Below are positions 17,420-26,241 of a stretch of DNA of 64,000 nt, one piece after another. How positions within the stretch are numbered: position 1 is the stretch's first letter; each line of letters opens with the position of its first letter. The DNA is from Devosia elaeis (GTDB lineage: Bacteria; Pseudomonadota; Alphaproteobacteria; Rhizobiales; Devosiaceae). The position numbers were made by a program, and so were the translations under genes. A model generated the notes under the pieces. The model was given only the letters and a program-made list of their open reading frames with translations. It was not told where the DNA came from and did no database searches. The stretch spans positions 1 to 64,000 of the forward strand of contig NZ_LVVY01000119.1 of NCBI RefSeq assembly GCF_001650025.1, read 5' to 3'.

Positions 17420-18377
17420 GGCTGGCGAGCACGCGAACCGGCCGGCCGGCACGCCAGGCCACTATGTCTTCGACGGTGTCGCGATAGAATGCCTCGTATG
17501 CCGCTCGTGTGACGAAGCCCAGATGCGGTGTCAGCACCGTGTTGGGGGCGTGTCGCCAGGGGCTGTCAGCTGGCAGGGGCTCGATCTCGAACACATCGAT
17601 GCCGGCGCGGATTCGGCCGGACTCCAAAGCAGTCAGCAGGGCGGCTTCGTCGACCAGCGGTCCGCGCGACGTATTGATGAGCATGGCGCCCAGCTTCATC
17701 ATTCCGATTTCGCGCGCACCAACGATGCCGCGCGTCGTGTCACCCAGTACCAGATGCAGCGATACGATATCCGCCCGGCCGAACAGGTCCTCCTTGCTGA
17801 CTGCCTGAACGCCGACCTCGTCGGCGCGGTCCTGCGTGAGGTTCGGACTCCAGGCCATGACATCGAGCTCGAAGGCCCGGGCGATCGGAACCATCGCGCG
17901 GCCCAGCTTGCCCAGTCCCACTAGGCCCATTGTCTTGCCCGCTATGGCTTCGCCAAGCGTCTGCTGCCATTGCCCTGCCCGCAGATTATGATCCTCCGCC
18001 GGGATGGAGCGGGCGAGGGCAAGGATCAGGCCCCAAGCCAGTTCGGGCGTAGCCGCTGCCGATTGGCCGGGGATGGGTGTGGCATACGGTGATCCCCTGC
18101 GCCGCCGCGGCTTCGAGGTCGATGGTCCGTGTCCGCCCGCCCGTCACCACCACCAGCTTGAGCGCCGGCAGGCGCCGGATAAGACTTGCCGGCAGCGCAA
18201 GTCGCTCGCGCATCAGGCAAAGAACGTCAAACTCGGCCAGGGCGGCAGCCGCCGCGGCTTCATCGGCAAAGGGAGCGTTGAACACCGTCACCTGGACATC
18301 GCTTCCCAGCGAGGCCCAGTCGGCAGTTGCAATGCAACCGCCTGGTAGTCGTCCAGGATGGCGACGCGCAATGTCAT
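17412..18377 (-). pseudogene. D-2-hydroxyacid dehydrogenase interrupted by two frameshifts
   Basis: All parts of a D-isomer-specific 2-hydroxyacid dehydrogenase are present but in three frames. The start is MTLRVAILDDYQAVA at 18377. After a shift near 18325-18345 comes ADWASLGSDVQVTVF to LKLVVVTGGRTRTIDLEAAA. After a shift near 18066-18080 comes AATPELAWGLILALARSIPA and then the NAD-binding MGLVGLGKLGRAM, the INTSRGPLVDEAAL segment and the catalytic HLGFVTRAAYEAFY. The coding quality is otherwise intact, so the damage is recent or due to sequencing errors. It would have reduced a 2-keto acid or oxidised a 2-hydroxy acid. It converges on and overlaps the dehydrogenase at 16361-17419 by 8 bases. 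Confidence 0.8.
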
Positions 18378-18637
18378 CCGATGCTGCCGGGATGGATGTC
18401 GCGGTGGGCGACCCGCTGGCAGACGCGCAGCATGGTGTCCTGGCGGGTACCGAGCATCCGATAGGTCTGGTATCGCCTGATCGAGTCCAGATGGACATCG
18501 ACGGCATGAACCGCTTGCGCCATGAAACGGCCGATCTGCATTTGGGCCTCCTTGCGATCATCAGCCACACATAGATAGGCTTCCCGCCGGCAGGCAGGCA
18601 GTGCCAATAGCACGAAGGGGTCATCTTCGGCCGGCAT
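18374..18637 (-). CDS. Small conserved-looking protein coupled to the hydroxyacid dehydrogenase
   Basis: About 87 residues from the ATG at 18637 (MPAEDDPFVLLALPACRR). Its stop overlaps the start of the 2-hydroxyacid dehydrogenase frame by ATGA, which supports real translation. I do not recognise the family. It has three Cys, an amphipathic stretch QIGRFMAQAVHAVDVHLDSI and a basic, His-rich tail; no signal peptide or membrane segment. It is divergent from the GntR regulator. The frame is open to 18745, so the start is uncertain. Confidence 0.5.
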   Translation of the reverse strand: MPAEDDPFVLLALPACRREAYLCVADDRKEAQMQIGRFMAQAVHAVDVHLDSIRRYQTYRMLGTRQDTMLRVCQRVAHRDIHPGSIG

Positions 18638-18667
18638 GGGAAACGGGGGTGGCGCGCGATCCGGTCT

Positions 18668-18681
18668 CTGCATACAAGTGG
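18668..18681. promoter_or_regulatory. Candidate GntR operator in the divergent GntR promoter region
   Basis: CTGCATACAAGTGG holds the half-site ATACAA seen in the perfect palindrome at 23372. The bases that follow are also similar (ATACAAGTGGGC here, ATACAAATGTGC there). It lies about 25 bases before the GntR start, suiting autoregulation. Confidence 0.4.
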
Positions 18682-18706
18682 GCACAGTCAGTACTGGGGT
18701 CGATCC

Positions 18707-19369
18707 ATGTCCAACACAACCGAACCGGGCAAGACGCGAGGGCAAAATGCCTATGGAGCCATTCTGGCGGCGATCAGGGACGGGATATATCGGCCGGGTG
18801 ACGCAATACGCGAGGAAGAGGTTGCCAGCCGTATCGGCGTCAGCCGTACGCCGGTCCGCGAGGCTTTGGGCCGCCTGCAGGAGAAGGGTCTTGTCGAGGC
18901 TGCCCAGGGCCGGGGCGTCGCGGTCGCCATCCTATCGACCAGCCAGGTTTTCGAGCTTTATGCCATCCGCCAGGAAATGGAGGGCCTGGTTGCGCGCTTC
19001 GCCGCCCAGCATGCCACCACGGCCGAGATGGACAACCTGGCGCGCATCAACGACCTGTTCGGGAACGCGTCCGACAACCCCAGGCGGGCCGCCGAGCTCA
19101 ATCGGCAGTTCCATGCCCGCCTCTACGATGCAACGCGCAATCGCTATCTGCGCCAGATGGTTGAGGGGCTGCAGGAGACCATTGCGCTGTTGCCGACGAC
19201 CACCTTCGTCCAGCCGGGGCGTACCGAAATCGCCCGCGAGGAACATGCCGAGATCATCCGGGCCATCCGGGAGCGCGACACGGAGCGGGCCGAAACGGCC
19301 GCTGTCCGGCACATTCAGCGCGCGCTGGAAACCCGCCTCGCGATCAGCGAGGATCGGCCGGCCATCTAG
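18707..19369 (+). CDS. GntR-family (FCD) regulator of the organic-acid cluster
   Basis: 220 residues. The winged HTH (about 12-78) shows GIYRPGDAIREEEVASRIGV, SRTPVREALGRLQEKGLVE and QGRGVAVA, the GntR pattern. The FCD all-helical ligand domain follows (about 85-210), with metal-ligand type residues in NRQFHARLYDATRN and REEHAEIIRAI. FCD regulators usually sense organic acids and bind TTGTATACAA-type sites. Such sites occur at 11940, 18668 and 23372, so this protein probably controls the transporter and catabolic genes on both sides. Its end overlaps the convergent CoA-transferase by 26 bases. Confidence 0.9.
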   Translation: MSNTTEPGKTRGQNAYGAILAAIRDGIYRPGDAIREEEVASRIGVSRTPVREALGRLQEKGLVEAAQGRGVAVAILSTSQVFELYAIRQEMEGLVARFAAQHATTAEMDNLARINDLFGNASDNPRRAAELNRQFHARLYDATRNRYLRQMVEGLQETIALLPTTTFVQPGRTEIAREEHAEIIRAIRERDTERAETAAVRHIQRALETRLAISEDRPAI

Positions 19370-20741
19370 GCCGGTCTGAGCCAAGACGAACGGGGCCGCG
19401 ATGCCATCGCTGTGGCACCGGCCCGACCTGCAACGCCGGCGACAAGGCACGCACGAGGCCGAAGGGCGTCTCGTATTCGGCCGTCAGGTCGGCAGTATCC
19501 TCAGCGACGGGATTTGTGGCGGGGAGGTCGGTATCGTCGCCCAGCCGGTCGCGCCACGTCCACATCCATTGTGCCGTACCTGCCAGGGAGAGGTCGACGG
19601 CCCAGTTCCCGCCGGTTTCGACCGAGCGGATCAGCGCCACCATGGCGCCGAAGGCGGCAAGATAGCCTGTGAGATAGTCCAGCGGCTGGCAGGGCAGCAA
19701 GGCCGGCTCGCCATTCCGGCCCGGCATGGCGAGGCCCATTGTCGCCTGGACCAGACTGTCGTAGCCGCGGCGATCCGCCCAGCCGGTTCCGCCGGGAAAT
19801 GCCGACAGGTCGACGCTGACCAGGCCGGGCCGCCGGGCGAACATTTCCTGCCGCGTCAACCCGCGCCGGCCGAGACTTTGCGGCCGGTAGGCATCGATGA
19901 AAACGTCCGCCTCGTCCAGCAGCGATAGCAGTGTGTGGTAGTCCGCCGGGTCACGCAGGTCCAGGTAGCTCGATAGCTTGCCGAAGCCCGTATCGATGAC
20001 CAATGACTCGATAAAGGGCAGGTCGGGCCGGCTCACCAGCATGGTGGTGGCGCCGTGTTCGGCCAGCGTGCGGCCGGCCATCGGACCGGCGATCACCCGC
20101 GAGAAGTCGAGGACTTTTAGGCGCCCCAGCGCCGTGCCATCGGCCGTCGGCGGCCAGACCCGGCGTGGCGCGTCCCCGCAGGAGACGACCGAAAGCACCG
20201 GCGTGTCCGAAACCGCCGCGGCAAGCGGTGTTGCCTGCCACTGTTCCCGGCTTCGAACCTTCGCCGCGCACAGCCCGCGCTCGATTGCTTCTGCCTCGAT
20301 GTCGGAGGCATTGCGCGCCGCGACCACCAGGCGCACCGCTTCGGGGTCGTTGCCAGTGCCGAGCATGTCGAGCAGTCCGTCGCGCAGATGCGGGAAATTG
20401 CCGTGCAGATAGACGTATTCGCCATTCCGCGCCGGATAAAACCCTGTGAAGGGATCGCGGAACTTGGCATTGCGGCCGTCGCGCTGCAAATAGCTGGAGC
20501 TGCACATGGCCAGTTCTGCGGCGCGCGAGCTGAGCCTGACATCCGGTCGTTTCCCCGTGCGCAGCGTCTCGATATGCGAGGCCGCCAGGCCCACGGCAGC
20601 AAGGACGGCCATGGCCATCGGCGCGATCGGCCAGGGGGTCGCCAGCACCTTCCTGTCCCATTCGAGGTGGAGGCGGTCGAGCAGAGCATCGTCCCAACCG
20701 GCCTGCCGCAACAGGTGTTCGAGTATGGCCTCGACGCTCAC
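19344..20741 (-). CDS. Class III CoA-transferase (CaiB/BaiF family)
   Basis: 465 residues from GTG 20741, chosen because it overlaps the upstream stop as GTGA; a longer frame to 20951 runs inside the upstream gene. Family features are LKVLDFSRVIAGPMAGRTLAEHGATTMLV and IDTGFGKLSSYLDLRDPADY, followed by the LSLLDEADVFIDAYRP and LSAFPGGTGWADRRGYDSLVQA segments. The usual catalytic Asp after the R-x-G-R motif is not obvious. Enzymes of this family move CoA between organic acids without a free ester intermediate. Here it would activate the product of the flavoprotein and isomerase steps. Confidence 0.85.
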   Translation of the reverse strand: MSVEAILEHLLRQAGWDDALLDRLHLEWDRKVLATPWPIAPMAMAVLAAVGLAASHIETLRTGKRPDVRLSSRAAELAMCSSSYLQRDGRNAKFRDPFTGFYPARNGEYVYLHGNFPHLRDGLLDMLGTGNDPEAVRLVVAARNASDIEAEAIERGLCAAKVRSREQWQATPLAAAVSDTPVLSVVSCGDAPRRVWPPTADGTALGRLKVLDFSRVIAGPMAGRTLAEHGATTMLVSRPDLPFIESLVIDTGFGKLSSYLDLRDPADYHTLLSLLDEADVFIDAYRPQSLGRRGLTRQEMFARRPGLVSVDLSAFPGGTGWADRRGYDSLVQATMGLAMPGRNGEPALLPCQPLDYLTGYLAAFGAMVALIRSVETGGNWAVDLSLAGTAQWMWTWRDRLGDDTDLPATNPVAEDTADLTAEYETPFGLVRALSPALQVGPVPQRWHRGPVRLGSDRPRWPADPR

Positions 20742-21868
20742 CGTACTGCCACCTCGCCCCGCATCAGCAGGCGCGCCGTGCGCAGCACGGAAGCTGAGCG
20801 GGCATGCCATCGGCCGGCATCCCGTAAAACGTCGGCGCCGACCTCGACGATGCCGGATGGATTGCCGACGCGGATCGATCCCGCACGGCGATCGCGCGCG
20901 GCAAGCCGGGCTGCCAGCGTTCCATCGATGCGGGCGGCGACGGCGAGGCACATGGCGCCGGTCAGCGTCACCGCGCCATGCACCCTTTCCATGGATATGA
21001 TCCTGATGCCGATGTCATGCTCCGCAGCGCGGACCACCTGCCCGCTCAGGGTCGCGACATCGGCGGGACCGGAGATCATCGCCACCTTGGGATTGGCGAG
21101 GCCGACGGCATCGGGTGTCGCCCCCAGTCCCATCCGCACGCCGGCCACGCGCCGTATTTGGTCGAGCCGCGCCATCACGTCACGGCGCTGTTCGATTGCC
21201 GCAGGCAGTTCGGTCCCGGTCAGCCCCAGGCTGGCAGAGGCCACGAACACTACCGGATTGCAGGCATCGACAAGCGACACCTCATATGCCGTTCCATCCA
21301 CCTCGATGGTTTCGAGCTCGGTGCCGCTGGGCAGCAAGGCGGGAGTCACCGTTGCCCCGGGATCAAGGAAATCGAGCGTGATTGGCGCGCCTGTGCCGGC
21401 CACCCCACCGATCGCACAGGCCCCTTCCACCACGGCAAGGCCGCCCGCAACCGCGAAACGGGCGTGGATCAGCTTGCGTGTATTGACCTGGTGGATGCGG
21501 ATGGTCGCCATGCCGTCTTCGACCCGGACCAGCCCCTCGTCGACCGCAAAGGGGCCGATGGCCGAGGAGAGATTGCCGCAATTGGCACCCCAATCCACGA
21601 CCGGCTGCGAAATGGCGACTTGCGCAAAGGTATAGTCGATATCGGCGCCGGGGATCGTCGGCGGCCCGACAATGGCAGCCTTGGAGAGCGAGGAGACGCC
21701 GCCGCCCATCCCATCGAGCTGCCGCCCGAACGGGTCTGGGCTGCCAAGGATGGCCAGCAGCATGCGATCGAGCTGGGCAGGGTCCGCAGGGCAGTCGCGC
21801 GCATGCAGCATCACGCCCTTGCTCGTGCCGCCCCGGTAGAAAGCCGCCTTGACGAAACGCTGCTTCAT
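20738..21868 (-). CDS. PrpF-family isomerase (2-methylaconitate/oxalomesaconate type)
   Basis: 376 residues from ATG 21868, one base after the upstream stop; an in-frame ATG at 21889 is also possible. The N-terminus FVKAAFYRGGTSKGVMLHAR is the PrpF signature. The active-site loop is GANCGNLSSAIGPFAVDEGL, and the second half has MCLAVAARIDG. NCGN is the PrpF-like form, while the paralogue at 15273 has SCGN, so the two probably act on different unsaturated acids. It is translationally linked to the flavoprotein upstream and to the CoA-transferase downstream. Confidence 0.85.
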   Translation of the reverse strand: MKQRFVKAAFYRGGTSKGVMLHARDCPADPAQLDRMLLAILGSPDPFGRQLDGMGGGVSSLSKAAIVGPPTIPGADIDYTFAQVAISQPVVDWGANCGNLSSAIGPFAVDEGLVRVEDGMATIRIHQVNTRKLIHARFAVAGGLAVVEGACAIGGVAGTGAPITLDFLDPGATVTPALLPSGTELETIEVDGTAYEVSLVDACNPVVFVASASLGLTGTELPAAIEQRRDVMARLDQIRRVAGVRMGLGATPDAVGLANPKVAMISGPADVATLSGQVVRAAEHDIGIRIISMERVHGAVTLTGAMCLAVAARIDGTLAARLAARDRRAGSIRVGNPSGIVEVGADVLRDAGRWHARSASVLRTARLLMRGEVAVR

Positions 21869-21869
21869 G

Positions 21870-23363
21870 TCATTGCGCGGCCGCGCCATAGCCAGCGCGG
21901 CGCCCAAAAACCGCGCCGGATGTGAGACCCGATCCACCCGGATAGCCGTTGAAGAACACGCCGCCGACCAGCTCACCGCAGGCAAAGAGCCCGGGGATTT
22001 CGTGCCCCTCTTCGTGAACGACTCCGCCCCTATCGCTCACCTGCAATCCGCCATAGGTGAAGGTTATGCCCCCGGTTACGGGATAGGCCCGGAATGGACC
22101 TTTATCGATCTTCTGAGCCCAGTTCGATTTGGGAAGCGTCAGCCCCTTCGTGCCCTTGCCATCCCTGACGGTCGGATCGAAGGGCACGGCATCGTCAACG
22201 GCGGCGTTATAGCCGTCTATCGTACGACGCAGCTTGGCCTTGTCCTCGACGCCGTCGAGTTTCTCGATCAATGCGTCGAGCGTTGCCGCTTCAACATAAT
22301 GAGCATCGGCGAAATGATATTCCTCGTACAGGAGGTGGTTGATCTTGGAATCGAAGATCTGCCAGGCGAAGTGGCCAGGCTGCTCGATGATTGCGCGCCC
22401 GAACTGGGCATAGGTATAGTTGCGGAAGTCCTTGCCCTCGTCGACAAAGCGCTCGGCTTCCGCATTGACCATGATGCCGAGGAAGTAGCAGATCTTGCGA
22501 TAGTTCTTGCGCTGGTCGTGCGGCAGGTCGAGATTGCCGTATTCCGGCATGTGCAAATCCATCGGGGTCGCGTGGCAGCCCTCGTACAGGCCATGGGCCC
22601 GCGCCCCAAGCTTGAAAGCCATTTCCAGGCCGGCGCCGGTATTGAACGGGGTGCCGCGCACCTTGGCCTTGCCCCAGTCCTCGCCGATATATTTTTCGCG
22701 CAGCGCCTTGCTGGCCTCGAAGCCGCCGCAGGCGAGCACGACAGCCCTGGCGCGGATGTCTTCGCGCTGGCCGGCGTCGTTTTCGGTCACCACGCCGCAG
22801 ACGCGACCCTCCTCGACGATCAGGTCGATTGCCGCGCAGTCGAAGCGGATTTCGCCACCCAAGGCACGCAGGGCCTTCATCTCCGATTCCACCAGGCCGA
22901 CGCCTTCATGCCGGGCGGCCAGCGTCAGGCCGCCCCAGAAGATGTGTTTGCCGTCCTTCTGGAAGGTCTGGCGTGAATAGATCGGCTCGAACCGCACGTC
23001 ATGCGACGCCAGCCAGGCCATTGTGGGATAGCTCTGCGCCACGAGGTACTGCTGTTCCGGGCTGAGCGGCCGGCCATCATTGAAGCCCAGCAGGTCCTTG
23101 CTGAAATGCTCGGACGTATAGGCGCCGAATTCTGTGTCGGGCAGCCGGTGATCGTCAGGGTTCTGCAGCAGCGGCAGGAGATCCTGCTTGCCGTCATAGG
23201 CGAAGCGCATCGCGCCGGCGGTATATTTGGAATTGCCGCCTGCCATGTCCTCGGGCGCCTTTTCGATCACGAGGACCGTCGCGCCGCGTTCCTTCGCCGC
23301 CAGGCCGGCACATAGAGCGGCATTGCCCGAACCGACAACGATTACGTCATAATCAGACATCAC
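21870..23363 (-). CDS. FAD-dependent tricarballylate dehydrogenase-like flavoprotein (TcuA/FumC-type)
   Basis: 497 residues. FAD binding is shown by YDVIVVGSGNAALCAGLAAK and VLVIEKAPEDMAGGNSKYTAG. The fumarate-reductase-type catalytic core follows, with GLTLAARHEGVGLVESEM, VVLACGGFEASKALREKYIG and the C-terminal ITFTYGGLQVSDRGGVVHEE then VFFNGYPGGSGLTSGAVFGRRAG. This is the TcuA/CobZ family, whose best-known member oxidises tricarballylate to cis-aconitate. No TcuB-like electron carrier is seen here, which is a gap for that role. A perfect TTTGTATACAAA palindrome lies 9 bases before the start. It heads the isomerase/CoA-transferase operon. Confidence 0.85.
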   Translation of the reverse strand: MMSDYDVIVVGSGNAALCAGLAAKERGATVLVIEKAPEDMAGGNSKYTAGAMRFAYDGKQDLLPLLQNPDDHRLPDTEFGAYTSEHFSKDLLGFNDGRPLSPEQQYLVAQSYPTMAWLASHDVRFEPIYSRQTFQKDGKHIFWGGLTLAARHEGVGLVESEMKALRALGGEIRFDCAAIDLIVEEGRVCGVVTENDAGQREDIRARAVVLACGGFEASKALREKYIGEDWGKAKVRGTPFNTGAGLEMAFKLGARAHGLYEGCHATPMDLHMPEYGNLDLPHDQRKNYRKICYFLGIMVNAEAERFVDEGKDFRNYTYAQFGRAIIEQPGHFAWQIFDSKINHLLYEEYHFADAHYVEAATLDALIEKLDGVEDKAKLRRTIDGYNAAVDDAVPFDPTVRDGKGTKGLTLPKSNWAQKIDKGPFRAYPVTGGITFTYGGLQVSDRGGVVHEEGHEIPGLFACGELVGGVFFNGYPGGSGLTSGAVFGRRAGYGAAAQ

Positions 23364-23371
23364 GGCATCCT

Positions 23372-23383
23372 TTTGTATACAAA
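23372..23383. promoter_or_regulatory. GntR operator, perfect palindrome TTTGTATACAAA
   Basis: A perfect 12-bp palindrome just upstream of the flavoprotein start. It is the best copy of a motif repeated before the TctC-like gene (11940) and the GntR gene (18668). The TTGTATACAA core is typical of FCD-GntR repressors. Confidence 0.6.
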
Positions 23384-23701
23384 TGTGCGCAATAACTAGC
23401 GGCGCAGTCGGGCCGCGTCAAGGCACCCTCCCCCGTTGCGGTGGCAGCGAATCCGCCTCTGGTCGTGGCGGGCGCATGTGCCGCCTGGCCAAGATGCTTG
23501 TAGGTTACTCTATCCCTAAAGGCCCGGACCTCACTGTCGGAAGAAGATACGATGACCAACACCGCTACCGGCGCGCCGCCGCAGCCGATATTGCCTATGC
23601 AGGACCGGAATGAGGGCACGCGGGGAAATGCTCGATCCGCTCGACGGTTGCGTCTCGCGGCCATCAGGCCGACATTACGCCAACGTGTTATGGTCCGGCG
23701 C
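23384..23701. other. Gap without an identified gene
   Basis: 318 bases between the flavoprotein promoter and the end of the NanE-NanK gene. A short plus-strand frame from 23552 begins MTNTATGAPPQPILPMQDRN after GGAAGAAG, but then turns Arg-rich and has no family resemblance. It could be the truncated start of a lost gene. I see no terminator or RNA. Confidence 0.4.
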
Positions 23702-25252
23702 TCAGGGCAGAGCCGACCGAGGGAGTGCGGCTGACAGATCAGCTACGCCGATAATTCCGGCGTCGCCGCCCAGTGCTGCCGGTTGGATATTCGGGCGCAG
23801 ATGGTCGGGTTCCAGCGACAGCCGGGCGACCAGGTGGTCACGAAATTGCGGCAGCATGCCGATGCCACCGCCCAGCACCACGACCTGCGGATCGATCAAT
23901 CTTTGCAGATCGCCCAGGGCTACAGCCAGGTCCTTGACCACCTGGTCGAGCAAGGCCCCTGCCCATGGCAGGCCATTTTCGACGGCTGCGAAAATCTCAT
24001 GTGTCGTGGCGGCATGGCCCAGAGCGGCTGCCGACGCGACCATGCCGAAACCCGAAGCGCGCGCTTCGAGACGTTCCGCCGCCGGTGCACCTCTGATCTG
24101 ACCCAGGCTGCCGGCAAGGCCATTGGCGCCCTGCAGCAGCCTGCCCTGCAACACGATCCCGCCGCCAATGCCCGACGACACGGTGACAAATACCATGTCC
24201 CGCGCGCGCCCGGCCCCATGGCGATACTCGCCCCAGGCCGCGGCCTGCGCATCGTTTAGGGCGATGGCCGGCGCACCGAACAGCGTGGTCAGCCGCTGGG
24301 CCAGCGGCGTGCGCTCGGGAATGGCCAGCGTGCGCGGATTGAGCGCCGACCAGTGACCATCCCATACGACGCCGGTCACGGCGGCGCCGACAGCGTCGTA
24401 GCGCCCCTGCCAGTCGGAAGCCAACAAGCCGATCGTGCTGAACCATGCATCCGTCCCAACGCCCTGCGGCGTCTTTATCGCCTGCCGTTCGAGAATTTCC
24501 CCGTTTCGGACCAGCGCCGCCAGCGTCTTGGTTCCGCCGACATCGAGCGCCAGCACCGTGGCCTTGCTGCCGCTGACCGCCTCATCCACGGCACTACGGA
24601 ACCATTCGGTGACGTGCTCGGTGCGCGTGATGGCCGAGCCGACACAGACCGCACTGGCGCCTGCGGCAATGGCCGAGGCTGCCGCGGCGGGGGTATTGTA
24701 GCGTCCCTCGGCCACGACCACGCCGCCCAGCCGGCGGCAAGCCGCCACGAAATCGAGGTCGGGCCCGGCCGGAACAGGCCCGCCGGTATAGCCCGACATG
24801 GTAGTGCCCAGAATATCGAAGCCGAGCCGGCTGGCGATCCTGGCTTCCGCTTCCGTCGCCAGGTCGGCCATCGCCAGAGCTCCGGCGGCGTGGATGGCCG
24901 CCAGCAGGTCGGCCACCGGCACCGGACGGACCCGGTCGGTGCCATCAACGGCGATGACCGTCGCTCCGGCCGCTGCAAGCGCCTTTACGTCATCGATGAA
25001 CGGGGTGATGCGCACCGCGCTATCCGGCAGGTCGCGCTTGATAATGCCGATGATCGGCAGGTCGCAGGCCCTGGCCACGGCCGCCACATTGTCCGCACCC
25101 TCGATGCGCAGGGCACGGGCGCCTCCATTGCGGGCGGCCTGAGCGAAGGCGACGATAGCGGGGATCGTATCGAGCGGACCACCATCGACCGGCTGGCAGG
25201 AAACGATCAGGCCACCCTGGAGATCGGTCAGGAATTGGGCATTGTGCGGCAC
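23702..25252 (-). CDS. NanE-NanK fusion: ManNAc-6-phosphate epimerase and ROK-family kinase
   Basis: 516 residues from GTG 25252, preceded by AAGGA. Residues 1-225 are a NanE TIM barrel: GGLIVSCQPVDGGPLD, LPIIGIIKRDLPDS, ATVIAVDGTDRVRP, ALAMADLATEAEA, GFDILGTTMSGYTGG. Residues 230-510 are a ROK kinase: VLALDVGGTKTLAALV, the catalytic-Asp segment ALNDAQAAAWGEYRHGAG and VSSGIGGGIVLQG. The ROK zinc site is lost: the usual GH and CxCGxxGC are replaced by LGQIRGAPAAERLEARASG. Together the domains would turn ManNAc into GlcNAc-6-phosphate after sialate cleavage. It is last in the Dpp-type importer operon. Confidence 0.87.
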   Translation of the reverse strand: MPHNAQFLTDLQGGLIVSCQPVDGGPLDTIPAIVAFAQAARNGGARALRIEGADNVAAVARACDLPIIGIIKRDLPDSAVRITPFIDDVKALAAAGATVIAVDGTDRVRPVPVADLLAAIHAAGALAMADLATEAEARIASRLGFDILGTTMSGYTGGPVPAGPDLDFVAACRRLGGVVVAEGRYNTPAAAASAIAAGASAVCVGSAITRTEHVTEWFRSAVDEAVSGSKATVLALDVGGTKTLAALVRNGEILERQAIKTPQGVGTDAWFSTIGLLASDWQGRYDAVGAAVTGVVWDGHWSALNPRTLAIPERTPLAQRLTTLFGAPAIALNDAQAAAWGEYRHGAGRARDMVFVTVSSGIGGGIVLQGRLLQGANGLAGSLGQIRGAPAAERLEARASGFGMVASAAALGHAATTHEIFAAVENGLPWAGALLDQVVKDLAVALGDLQRLIDPQVVVLGGGIGMLPQFRDHLVARLSLEPDHLRPNIQPAALGGDAGIIGVADLSAALPRSALP

Positions 25253-25272
25253 GGATCGCTGTCCTTCAGGCG

Positions 25273-26240
<968 letters not shown>

Positions 26241-26241
<1 letters not shown>

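Noticed and set aside
23552-23734. Possible small gene MTNTATGAPPQPILPMQDRN
   Set aside because: It has a weak ribosome site and an unstructured, Arg-rich end, runs into the antisense NanE-NanK gene and resembles nothing known to me.
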